Assembly (NCBI GenBank): GCA_039026975.1
Contig: JBCCLI010000027.1
Span: forward strand, 1-28,922
Direction of reading: 5' to 3'
Source: JBCBKZ01 sp039026975
GTDB taxonomy: Bacteria > Bacteroidota > Bacteroidia > J057
Length of the DNA stretch: 28,922 bases
Shown here: one piece after another, positions 16,734 through 25,200 of the stretch
Position numbering within the stretch: the first letter of the stretch is position 1
Layout: every line of letters starts with the position of its first letter
Notes under the pieces: generated by a model
Database searches by the model: none
Told to the model about the DNA's origin: nothing
The model's input: only the letters and a program-made list of their open reading frames with translations
Made by a program: the position numbers and the translations under genes

Positions 16734-18380
16734 TTAAAAGCTGTAATATCTTCCTTCCCAAGGTCTAAGTATTTCTTCCTCCTCTCCCTCATAATTAGAA
16801 AAGATAAGACTGCCTTTTATCCACTCTTGCGGACATTTTTGTGGCAAAGAGTAAAAATTTAACACGACTCTTAAGGAGGTATTATTTTTTTTCCTCTCAA
16901 AACCATAAAGGGCACCACCTACTAATGGAAATGATGTAAGGTCTCCGTAGACAAGAACATCCCACTGCTTCCTGAAAGCCAACAACTCTTTGTAGAAAGC
17001 TAAAATGGAATCTTTATCCTCCACCTGCTGGGCGGCATTAATATGCTGGTAGGAAGGATTTACTTTTATCCACGGAGCTGAGGATGTAAATCCGGCATGT
17101 GATTCTGAACTCCATTGAAAAGGGGTGCGGGCATTATCTCGCCCTTGAATTCTAGCCATAGCCAAAAAATGGTCTTCATCAAAGCCTGCCTCCTGCCGCT
17201 GTTCATGCCAGGCATTCATAAGTTCTATGTCATCAAATTCTTCAATGGAAGTAAAGGGCACATTTATCATCCCTAGTTCATCCCCTTGATAGATAGTGGG
17301 GGTTCCTCTGTAGGCCATGAGGAACATGGCTAATAATTTAGCTGACGCCTTCCAATACTTCTCTGCATCCCCAAACCTGTCTACCATACGAGGAAAATCA
17401 TGGTTCCCTAAATACAAACTGTTCCAGCCTGTATTTTCCATGGCCTTATCCCATTCTTCGAAAATCCCAATAAATGTTTCAAGTGTCCACTCTTGCCTAT
17501 CCAATCTTCCCTTAGGGCCATGGTCCAGAAACATATGACCAAAATGAAAGATCATATGTAATTCTCCTCTGTTTTTTCCTACATAATCAGCAGCCATTTC
17601 AGAGATTATCCCTACCCCTTCCCCTACTGTCAGCATGTCATATTTACTGATCACTTCCTTATTCATTTCCTGGAGAAACTCATGTACGCGTGGACCATTA
17701 GCGTAGACTCTCTCTATTACTTTTCCAAAGTCACTGATATCAGTATCTGCATATTCCAAACGCTTGGAAATTAGAGGGATTACATCCATCCTAAACCCAT
17801 CTACGCCCTTATCCAGCCAGAATTTCATCATGCTGTACACTTCCTGCCTGACCTTCTGATTCTCCCAGTTTAAATCAGGCTGCTTAACGGCAAAATAGTG
17901 TAGGTAATACTCATCTGAGGCCTCATCATATTCCCAGGCACTGCCCCCAAAGAAGGACTGCCAATTATTAGGAGGCCCCCCTGCTTTTCCTTTCTTCCAG
18001 ATATAGTAATCGCGCTTTTCGCTAGTGGGAGAAGACTTTGCCTCCTGGAACCATGCATGTTCATCAGAGGTATGATTTACCACTAAATCCATCACCAGCT
18101 TCATTCCCCTTTCATGGATACCTGCCAACAAACTGTCAAAGTCTTCCATAGTGCCAAACTCAGCCATGATGTCATAATAGTTTCTGATATCATATCCATT
18201 GTCAGCATTAGGGGAATCATAGACTGGACTAAGCCAGATAATGTCTATTCCCAGTTGCGCTAAGTAATCAAGTTTACTGTGTATTCCGGGGAGGTCCCCT
18301 ATTCCATCATTGTTGCTGTCGCAAAAGCTTCTGGGGTAAATCTGGTAAATTACCCCTTCTTTCCACCAACTTCTTTCCAT
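16734..18380 (-). CDS. GH13 alpha-glucosidase, oligo-1,6-glucosidase type
   Basis: This 548-aa cytoplasmic enzyme should hydrolyse terminal alpha-glucosidic bonds. There is no signal peptide; it starts MERSWWKEGVIYQIYPRSF. A calcium loop DSNNDGIGD lies at 21-29. Region I DLVVNH is at 98-103 and QPDLN (167-171) marks the oligo-1,6-glucosidase group. The nucleophile is Asp199 in GFRMDV, the acid/base Glu254 in TVGEGV and the third acid Asp328 in LGNHDF. All three are present. The residue after the nucleophile is Val200, which in this subfamily is associated with alpha-1,6 preference, whereas Thr or Ala goes with alpha-1,4. The length is normal. Likely substrates are isomaltose-like oligosaccharides or other small alpha-glucosides imported through the neighbouring SusCD. 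It lies 126 bp downstream of glpD across a strong hairpin, so it may be transcribed partly by readthrough. A trehalulose, isomaltulose or glucosylglycerol hydrolase is possible. Confidence 0.93.
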   Translation of the reverse strand: MERSWWKEGVIYQIYPRSFCDSNNDGIGDLPGIHSKLDYLAQLGIDIIWLSPVYDSPNADNGYDIRNYYDIMAEFGTMEDFDSLLAGIHERGMKLVMDLVVNHTSDEHAWFQEAKSSPTSEKRDYYIWKKGKAGGPPNNWQSFFGGSAWEYDEASDEYYLHYFAVKQPDLNWENQKVRQEVYSMMKFWLDKGVDGFRMDVIPLISKRLEYADTDISDFGKVIERVYANGPRVHEFLQEMNKEVISKYDMLTVGEGVGIISEMAADYVGKNRGELHMIFHFGHMFLDHGPKGRLDRQEWTLETFIGIFEEWDKAMENTGWNSLYLGNHDFPRMVDRFGDAEKYWKASAKLLAMFLMAYRGTPTIYQGDELGMINVPFTSIEEFDDIELMNAWHEQRQEAGFDEDHFLAMARIQGRDNARTPFQWSSESHAGFTSSAPWIKVNPSYQHINAAQQVEDKDSILAFYKELLAFRKQWDVLVYGDLTSFPLVGGALYGFERKKNNTSLRVVLNFYSLPQKCPQEWIKGSLIFSNYEGEEEEILRPWEGRYYSF

Positions 18381-18410
18381 GGCTTAGTTCGTAGTATGTT
18401 AAGTAGTCCA

Positions 18411-18475
18411 TTGTAAAAATTGGGAAAGAGCAGCCATCTGTAAGTACCTCCTTACAAGATTACATGCTCTTTCCT
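18411..18475 (-). terminator. Strong terminator-like hairpin between glpD and the GH13 gene
   Basis: On the minus strand, GGAAAGAGCA (18474-18465) pairs perfectly over 10 bp with TGCTCTTTCC (18432-18423). Between them is a nested 6-bp hairpin TGTAAG/CTTACA (18456-18439). The outer stem is followed by CCCAATTTTTAC. Only about 40 bases then remain before the GH13 start codon, and no promoter was found there, so it may be a partial terminator setting different levels for the two genes. Confidence 0.65.
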
Positions 18476-18506
18476 ACGATTTGGTTTCCCTATTAACCAA
18501 AGTCTT

Positions 18507-20159
18507 TCATACACTCACAGGGAAGTGAGAGGCTTCATGTATAGCGAGTTGAAGTTCCTCTTTCTCCCGTAAAATCCTCTCAGAATTCCAGTCTAGGGTA
18601 TGGGCGAGATGCTCAATCACCAAATCACCATACTCCCTAACACTGGGTAGGTTAAAATACAGTCTGCCTGATCTTCTGCTAAAAAAGTCCAAGGCCGCAT
18701 TGACCATTTCATACTTCAGCACAAAGGCTAGTTCTGCCAGTATCAGCTTCACTTCTGCTTCCTCCTCCTGCTGCCTATTCGCTAGCAGTACGATTTCTAA
18801 AGACTGCCTACCATAGTTTTCCACCAGATATTTAGCCGTACTTTTAGGTTCCAGGATGCCTGCAGCCTCAAGCTTTTCACTCAAGCTAGTAGAGAACTGA
18901 AAGACAGCGTCTACATCTCCAAATTCACCGCCTGATAGTACCAAATGCTGTGTACGGGTTTTCTGACTTCCTTTCTTAATTCTTTTAACTACCAAATCCA
19001 CTGTCCTTTCTGCCATTTTTCTGTAGCCAGTAAGTTTCCCCCCTGCTATGGATATAAGTCCTGTCTTGGATTCAAAAATTTCATCTTTCCTTGACAGTTC
19101 GGAGGCAGACTTTCCTTCCTCATGTATGAGGGGCCTAAGCCCCGCCCAGCTTGACTCTACATCCGCTACCTTCAGTTCTATTTCCGGGAACATGTGATTT
19201 ACCCCTTTTAGGAGATACTCCACATCTTCTACCAGCGTCCTTGGATTCTCTTTATTCCCTTGATAATCTGTATCTGTGGTCCCTACATAGGTAATCTTTC
19301 CCCTGGGGATAGCGAAAATCATTCTCCCATCCGGTACATCGAAATATATAGATTGCTTGACAGGAAGCTTCTCCCATGGGAGTACAATATGAACTCCTTT
19401 TGTCAGGTGGAGGCGTTTTTGGGTGAGGGACTTGTCTTTATCTCTGAGTTCATCTACCCAGGGTCCGGCAGCACTCACTATCTGCTTGGCTTTGATATTT
19501 ATGCTCTTCCCAGTTAGGACATCCTGACAAACTGCCCCTGTGATGTTTCCTTCTTGAGAATAAACAAATGAAATTACCTCTGTGTAGTTAAGGCACACTG
19601 CCCCAAAACTACTAGCTGTCTTAAGTACTTCTATGGTGAGCCTGGCATCATCCGTTCTATACTCTGCATAGTACCCTCCTCCCTCTAGCATTTCAGCTTC
19701 CAGCAAGGGTTCCTTTTCAAGGGTTTCTTCTTTGGAAAGCATCACGCGCTGGTCTTCTCCCTCTACCCCAGCCAGTACATCATAAACCATCAAACCAGCT
19801 GAAGTAGCCAGCTTTCCATAAGTTCCCCCTTTTATTAGAGGAAGCAGCATTTTTTCGGGTACTACTAAATGAGGTGCCAGATTATGAACAATGGCTCTTT
19901 CTCTTCCCACTTCTCTTACCAAAGCAATTTCCAACTGCTTAAGGTACCTAAGTCCTCCATGAATCAGCTTAGTAGACCTACTACTGGTTCCTCCGGCAAA
20001 GTCCTGCTTTTCAACTAGTAAGGTTTCTAAACCTCTGGAGGCTGCGTCCAGGGCTATTCCTGCTCCAGTAGCTCCCCCTCCTATTACCAGAAGGTCAAAA
20101 GTTCTTGAACCAGCTTCGGATAGATAGTCCTTTCTATCCAATGAAGACATTCTTACCAT
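18507..20159 (-). CDS. glpD: FAD-dependent glycerol-3-phosphate dehydrogenase
   Basis: This 550-aa enzyme oxidises sn-glycerol-3-phosphate to dihydroxyacetone phosphate and passes electrons to quinones at the inner membrane. The FAD-binding Rossmann motif IGGGATGAGIALDAASRG lies at 26-43. The family signature GTSSRSTKLIHGGLRYL lies at 57-73. Also present are SAAGPWVDELR (229-239), TYVGTTDTDYQGN (290-302), SWAGLRPL (337-344) and the FAD-proximal GGKLTGYR (373-380). A helical C-terminal domain (about 400-550) completes the fold. Length is typical of single-subunit GlpD. The ATG at 20159 is used here; Met4 is an alternative. It is divergent from the LacI gene, with 205 bp between them containing an operator-like palindrome, and lies upstream of the GH13 gene. 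No glycerol kinase or facilitator accompanies it, which is unusual for glpD and suggests recruitment into a sugar-regulated locus. Confidence 0.94.
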   Translation of the reverse strand: MVRMSSLDRKDYLSEAGSRTFDLLVIGGGATGAGIALDAASRGLETLLVEKQDFAGGTSSRSTKLIHGGLRYLKQLEIALVREVGRERAIVHNLAPHLVVPEKMLLPLIKGGTYGKLATSAGLMVYDVLAGVEGEDQRVMLSKEETLEKEPLLEAEMLEGGGYYAEYRTDDARLTIEVLKTASSFGAVCLNYTEVISFVYSQEGNITGAVCQDVLTGKSINIKAKQIVSAAGPWVDELRDKDKSLTQKRLHLTKGVHIVLPWEKLPVKQSIYFDVPDGRMIFAIPRGKITYVGTTDTDYQGNKENPRTLVEDVEYLLKGVNHMFPEIELKVADVESSWAGLRPLIHEEGKSASELSRKDEIFESKTGLISIAGGKLTGYRKMAERTVDLVVKRIKKGSQKTRTQHLVLSGGEFGDVDAVFQFSTSLSEKLEAAGILEPKSTAKYLVENYGRQSLEIVLLANRQQEEEAEVKLILAELAFVLKYEMVNAALDFFSRRSGRLYFNLPSVREYGDLVIEHLAHTLDWNSERILREKEELQLAIHEASHFPVSV

Positions 20160-20198
20160 GTAAAATTAGCTCGTGTAATCTTGTCCAAATTTTCTATT

Positions 20199-20230
20199 CA
20201 ATTATATAACAATTTCTACGCTAAAACAAA
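20199..20230 (-). promoter_or_regulatory. Candidate glpD promoter
   Basis: On the minus strand TTTG (20230-20227) is followed after 20 bases by TATAATTG (20206-20199). This fits the Bacteroidota TTTG-N19/20-TAnnTTTG pattern with one mismatch. Transcription would start about 33 bases before the glpD start codon. Confidence 0.45.
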
Positions 20231-20275
20231 AGACTTAGTAGTCTGTCAATCAGCACGTTACCCACTTCAACGATA

Positions 20276-20291
20276 CCGTAAACGATTTCGG
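20276..20291. promoter_or_regulatory. LacI-type operator between glpD and lacI
   Basis: CCGTAAACGATTTCGG is a near-palindrome centred on the CG at 20283/20284, with 6 of 8 half-site positions symmetrical. Its reverse complement, CCGAAATCGTTTACGG, matches the susC-leader site 16540-16555 at 14 of 16 positions. It sits in the divergent promoter region next to a LacI gene, where autoregulation is common. It lies upstream of the best glpD promoter candidate rather than on it, so it may mainly control lacI, or that promoter may be misplaced. Confidence 0.65.
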
Positions 20292-20364
20292 AATGTTTAG
20301 CTATTTTATTTCTTGTCTAAATTAGGCATTTTAGTATAAGGAAGTTTGTTAACTGAAAGTCTTT

Positions 20365-21423
20365 ATGCATAAGCGGCAAGTAACTCTGGCAGATATAGCG
20401 AAAAAGCTAAATATTAGCACTGCTACAGTTTCCAGAGCATTAAAAAATTACCCAGACATAAGTGATGAAACGAAAAGGAGAGTGCTTGCCTTGGCAAACG
20501 AACTTAATTACCGCCCTAATTCTATAGCTGCTGGTCTCCGTAAAAGAGAATCTAAAATCATAGGTGTCATCATACCAGAGATAGTCAATCACTTTTTCTC
20601 CAGTGTCATTAAGGGAATCATGGAAGTAGCCTATGATGGAGACTACCGAGTCATGCTTTGCCAGTCTGATGAGTCCTTTGATAAAGAAGTTACCGATGCT
20701 AATGCCCTCTTCGCTAGCAGGGTAGATGGCTTATTAGTCTCACTTGGACATGAGACCAAGACCTATGAGCACTTCCTTCAATTTCAAGAATCAGGTATTC
20801 CACTGGTTTTCTTTGATAAGGTAGCAGACCAGCTCAAAACCTCTCAGGTCATAGTAGATGATTATGAAGGGGCTTTCCAGGCAGTTTCTCATCTCATCTC
20901 AGAGGGCTGTAGCAGTATTGCCCACTTTGCTGGTCCGCTAGTAGCATCTACTTCCAGAAAGAGACTCAATGGATACAAAGATGCACTTGCACACCATGGC
21001 ATTTCTCTTCGTGAAGAATGGGTCATCCCCTGTGAAGATATTACCCTGGAAGAAGGGAGTGCATTTGTGAATCGCTTTCACAAGGCTAATAATATGCCTG
21101 AGGGCATATTTGCTATTACGGATTCTGTAGCTATAGGGGCCATAGATGGGCTCAAAAAACTGGGGTATCAAGTCCCTTCCCAGGTAGCTGTAGCAGGATT
21201 TAGCGATTGGAAGATCTCTTCCGTCATTAACCCCTCCCTGACCTCAGTTTCTCAACCTAGTTTTGAGATGGGGACGCTAGCCGCAAAAATTCTTCTGGAA
21301 GAAATTCAAAAGTTAAAAGATGAGGAAGAAATAGAAGAGCAGGTGATTACCCTAAAGACTCAATTAAAAATACGAGAGTCTTCCCTATTCACTACTTCCA
21401 GGGTGGAGCTTCCTACTCCTTAG
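20365..21423 (+). CDS. LacI-family transcriptional regulator
   Basis: This 352-aa DNA-binding sugar sensor has the helix-turn-helix at residues 7-26 (TLADIAKKLNISTATVSRAL), followed by the family block DISDETKRRVLALANELNYRPN. The hinge helix NSIAAGLRKR (52-61) has Leu58 at the position that inserts into the central CpG step of operators in this family. Residues 64-335 form the periplasmic-binding-protein-like effector domain (KIIGVIIPEI, RVDGLLVS, PLVFFDK, VIVDDYEGA, IAHFAGP, RLNGYKDAL, GIFAITDSVAIGAIDGL, VAVAGFSDW, LTSVSQPSFEMG). It diverges from glpD, and the two closely matching operators at 20276 and 16540 suggest that it controls itself, probably glpD, and susCD. The effector is unknown. 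The stop codon overlaps the stop of the convergent gene by 4 bp. Confidence 0.95.
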   Translation: MHKRQVTLADIAKKLNISTATVSRALKNYPDISDETKRRVLALANELNYRPNSIAAGLRKRESKIIGVIIPEIVNHFFSSVIKGIMEVAYDGDYRVMLCQSDESFDKEVTDANALFASRVDGLLVSLGHETKTYEHFLQFQESGIPLVFFDKVADQLKTSQVIVDDYEGAFQAVSHLISEGCSSIAHFAGPLVASTSRKRLNGYKDALAHHGISLREEWVIPCEDITLEEGSAFVNRFHKANNMPEGIFAITDSVAIGAIDGLKKLGYQVPSQVAVAGFSDWKISSVINPSLTSVSQPSFEMGTLAAKILLEEIQKLKDEEEIEEQVITLKTQLKIRESSLFTTSRVELPTP

Positions 21424-21716
21424 GAAAATGCGTCTGGCTTACGTTTCAGTGAGCTTCTCAAGTATAAGTAAGCAACGAACCCACCGAGTAGAGAAACAGG
21501 CCATGCCCATATAAGGCCAATGTTCATGATGCCCATAACTACCGTAGCTAAAAATACTACAGCTAATGCCCCTAAGACGTAGCCTATGAACCCATAAGTC
21601 ACCCATAGACCCACCTTCTGACCTTTTTTGCGCGCTAATCTTCCTAGCCTGTTGGATGTCCAGAATAGCAGGAAAATATCCAGAATAATGACTAAGGCTA
21701 AAATGGCATATCTCAT
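21420..21716 (-). CDS. Small integral membrane protein, unknown function
   Basis: This 98-aa protein has about three hydrophobic spans: residues 3-19, about 37-65 (GLWVTYGFIGYVLGALAVVFLATVVMG) and about 68-90. A basic loop RLGRLARKKGQKVG separates spans 1 and 2. The motif G-x-L-A-x-K-K-G followed by an aromatic and a second span also occurs in the upstream gene at 21762-22103 (IGKLAKRKG), so the two look like diverged relatives. It ends tail-to-tail with the LacI gene, the stop codons overlapping by 4 bp, and lies 45 bp downstream of its relative. I do not recognise the family. Confidence 0.7.
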   Translation of the reverse strand: MRYAILALVIILDIFLLFWTSNRLGRLARKKGQKVGLWVTYGFIGYVLGALAVVFLATVVMGIMNIGLIWAWPVSLLGGFVAYLYLRSSLKRKPDAFS

Positions 21717-21761
21717 AATAAAAAATTGAAGGTGGTTTAGACCGTATTAGAATTACTAATG

Positions 21762-22103
21762 TTACTCTTTCTGTTTCTCTTTTCCTATCTCAGATAATTT
21801 TTCCTCCCAGGAAGCATCTACCATAGATTTACGAGAGAGAAATATCCAGAATCCTAGGTATATGATGCTGCATAGTATCAGGGCTAATAGTACTAATCGG
21901 AGGAGAGCTTCATTAGAAAGGGATTCATTACTCCAAATTCTGATTCCCATTCTTACCCCTACCCACACAAAGCCCCAACTTATCAGGGTAAGTAATCGCC
22001 AGAAGGCAGGAGAATCCCCTTTTCTTTTGGCTAATTTCCCTATGGGATACAGAGCTACCCCCAGAAAAACAAGTAACGTACCTGAAATGATTACGCTAAA
22101 CAT
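21762..22103 (-). CDS. Small integral membrane protein, unknown function
   Basis: This 113-aa protein has three predicted spans: residues 3-20, about 35-55 and about 66-89 (LLRLVLLALILCSIIYLGFWIFL). A charged tail (SWEEKLSEIGKEKQKE) is probably cytoplasmic. The basic loop IGKLAKRKGDSPAFW resembles LGRLARKKGQKVGLW in the downstream 98-aa protein, suggesting an old duplication. The pair is likely one transcription unit on the minus strand, diverging from the subtilase gene. No catalytic motif is visible and no function is proposed. Confidence 0.7.
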   Translation of the reverse strand: MFSVIISGTLLVFLGVALYPIGKLAKRKGDSPAFWRLLTLISWGFVWVGVRMGIRIWSNESLSNEALLRLVLLALILCSIIYLGFWIFLSRKSMVDASWEEKLSEIGKEKQKE

Positions 22104-22212
22104 ATGATGATTACCCCTTTTCTCTTCATTTTTTATAAGTAGATAACCTATTCCATCGTTCGCAATATTTACCCTCCTGATTCAATAACAAATACGTATA
22201 TTCCTGCTTCTA

Positions 22213-22220
22213 TATCTTTG
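22213..22220 (+). promoter_or_regulatory. Candidate promoter -7 box for the subtilase
   Basis: TATCTTTG is a full match to TAnnTTTG and lies 27 bases before the start codon at 22248. No TTTG box is found at the usual distance upstream, so only half of the promoter pattern is present. Confidence 0.35.
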
Positions 22221-22247
22221 CTTTATATGTAAATACGTTAAGCCCTC

Positions 22248-25200
22248 ATGTTTCATCAAAAAGGTATCTTTGCGCTCTTACTAGGCATACGTAATATACT
22301 CATTTTGGGTCTTTTCCTAGGCCAGACGGTACTCTACGGACAGGGGGAACTAAATGTAAAAGTAAGGCGTGAAGGGAGACTTACCTCTTTTCTACAAGCC
22401 TATGATAATAAAAAGGCACCTGCTGTTACTTCTGTTAATCAAGAGTTCCCTTTTCTGGAAGAAATGACCAGGGTACGCAAGCTCTACCAAGAGTCAGATA
22501 CCTATGGGCTGGAGAATGTATTTAACTTATCCTTTGATAGTAAAAAAACAGAGGCAGAGCTGATCAATCAATTGATGCGCTCAGGGGCCTTTGAGTATGT
22601 AGAACCTAATTACCAGCGAAAAATTCACGGAACTACCTGGACCCCAACAGATGACTCTACAGCTGTTCAGTGGTACCACCAGTTTATCCAAACTTTTGAA
22701 GCATGGGAACTTACCAGAGGGGCTCCCAGCGTAAAAATTGGGATTATTGATACAGGACTGGACTATGACCACCCTGAATTTGAAGGTCAACTAGCAATTA
22801 GTACGAGAGAAGATGCAAATGGGAATGGCAGATTTGAGCCATGGCCAGTGCAGGAAATACGCAATGGGCTTTCAGGAGATTTTGACGGACTAGACAATGA
22901 CAATAACGGATTCATAGATGATGTTACCGGCTATGATTTCACAGATCAGGTCAGGAGCCCTTTCTTTGGGGATTACCTAGATCCCGACCCCGACCCTTTA
23001 GATGATAATAACCATGGGACTCAGGTAGCTGGTGTAGTAGGCGCTAAAGCAGATAACCAGATAGGGGGGGTAGGGATAGCTCCTGACTGTAAGCTAGTAG
23101 TTTTGAGAGCCTTTAGTGCCTTAGGACTGGGGAATGACAATGATATAGCCAGGGCTATTGTGTATGCGGCTGATAATGGGATAGATATTCTGGTTATGAG
23201 TTTTGGGGACTCTTTTCCCTCCCTTACTATGCAGCAAGCCATAAAATATGCCTATGACAGAGGAGTGGTAATGGTTGCATCTGCAGGAAATGGAACGGGT
23301 GATGATCTTCACTACCCTTCTGGTTTTGATGAAGTCATCTCCGTATCCGGGACTATCTTTGATGAGGATAGAAATGAAGAGCTTTTCTGGCCTATCAGTA
23401 GCTTTGGGGTTACGGTGGACCTGGCAGCTCCTGCAGAAGATATATTTACCACCTTCCTGAGAGAAGAGGATGAGTCAGGCCAAACACAAGCTTTTGGGAG
23501 AATTCAGGGAACCAGCTTTGCCGCACCTATGGTAGCTTCTGCTGTGGGACTCTTATTTTCTCTGCGGGGGAAGTTTTCTCCCAGGCAAGTACAGGGAATG
23601 CTAGCTTCTACGGCGGATGATGTCAGCTTTGAAGGCTGGGACCACTTTACTGGAGCAGGAAGACTAAATGTATTTAAGCTACTGAGTTTTTCCGGTTCAA
23701 GTACCGCTGAAATCCTCAGTCCTTCTAATGATCAAGGCTCATTTGAAGATATGGTGGTGATCACAGGTTCTGCCTTGGATCCTGAGTTTGAGTCCTTCAG
23801 TCTAAGCTGGGAGGTAGGGGTAAATGGCAATGAGGACTGGACTACCCTACTTGAAGCCCAACCCTATCAGGTCAATGCGGATACCCTTGCGGTGTGGGAT
23901 GTCTCAGCGCTTGAAGATGGAGAATACACCTTAAGGTTAGTCATCAATAAAACTGATGGTAGTACCCTGGAGGACAGGAATAGGTTTGTGCTGGACAGAA
24001 CTGCCCCTGAGGTAAATATCAGCCTGGCAGCAGATAGCTGGGATAATGAGAAAAGAAAAATTCTCATCAACTACCGCAGTGATGACCAGGCCCTGCATAC
24101 CTTACACTACAGAAGAATAGGAGAAGTCAATGAGAAGACCCTCCCTTTTGATGATTTTACTAGAAATGGACACTTCCTCTTAGGGAGTGAAAACCTTAGC
24201 CCTGGAGAATATGAAATGAAGATTTCAGCTACAAACAGGGCAGGTCGCACAGGGGAGTCAGCTCCTTTCACTATAAATTATACGCCTTCCATCATTCCTA
24301 TCCATGGATACAGCTCCCTGAATTATAGTCTCCCCAACGGGAGATATCTCCCGGGAACCTATGATTTTGATAAGGATGGTTTACAGGAGGTTATTTTCAG
24401 CAAATATGACCGAAGCCTAAGCCCCGGGAAAATCTTTATCTATGAGTTTAATGGGAGTCAGTTTATAGCTGTAGATTCTCTTACCTTTAAATCCAGACTT
24501 CTTCCTAAAGATGTAGGGGATACGGATCAGGATGGATTACTAGAACTATTCTGTTCCGTCAATGACTCAAGTTTTTTAGTAGAACAGTTAACTGAAACAG
24601 CTTTTCCTTCTGAAATCATTTATGAGAATGTGGGAGATACCTTATTTGCAAGCAGAATGGCTGATATTACAGGTGATGGGGTGCCGGAGCTATTCTATAA
24701 AAACTTCAGGGATCACTTTGTCTACCAACGTTCAGGAGAAACCTTTACGGAATTTCTTCGATTAGCAGATATTAGTCCGGATTATAGGGGATCAGTAAGC
24801 CCCAGAATAGTGGTAGAAGACTTTGACAATGATGGGGGTCCAGAAATGATATTTGGAGACTTTGATGGAGACTTAATAGGATATGAATACAGAAATGGGG
24901 TGCTAGAACAGCATTTCCTAAACATAGCAGGGTTATCAAAGTCAGGGAATTATGTAACAGCAGGGGATTTTGATGGAGATGGCCAACAAGAGTTCCTGGT
25001 AGCTTCTCATACAGAAAATAACCGTAATGTAGACCAGGAAAGGGATACGCCCTTTTGGTGGATCAGAATTTTTGATATAGGAAGTGCAGATACGCTGGAA
25101 AGCCGTTGGGAGACTTACCTTTATGACAGGGATAGTGAGGTATTCAATGAGGCTACCGCCCTAAACCTGGACAATGATCCGGCAGAAGAAATTCTCTTTA

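Noticed and set aside
16734..18380. Extracellular amylase acting before SusCD
   Set aside because: There is no signal peptide or lipobox, and QPDLN plus Val200 point to an intracellular oligosaccharide hydrolase.
20365..20370. ATGCAT at the LacI start as a regulatory palindrome
   Set aside because: It is only six bases and coincides with the start codon; chance explains it.
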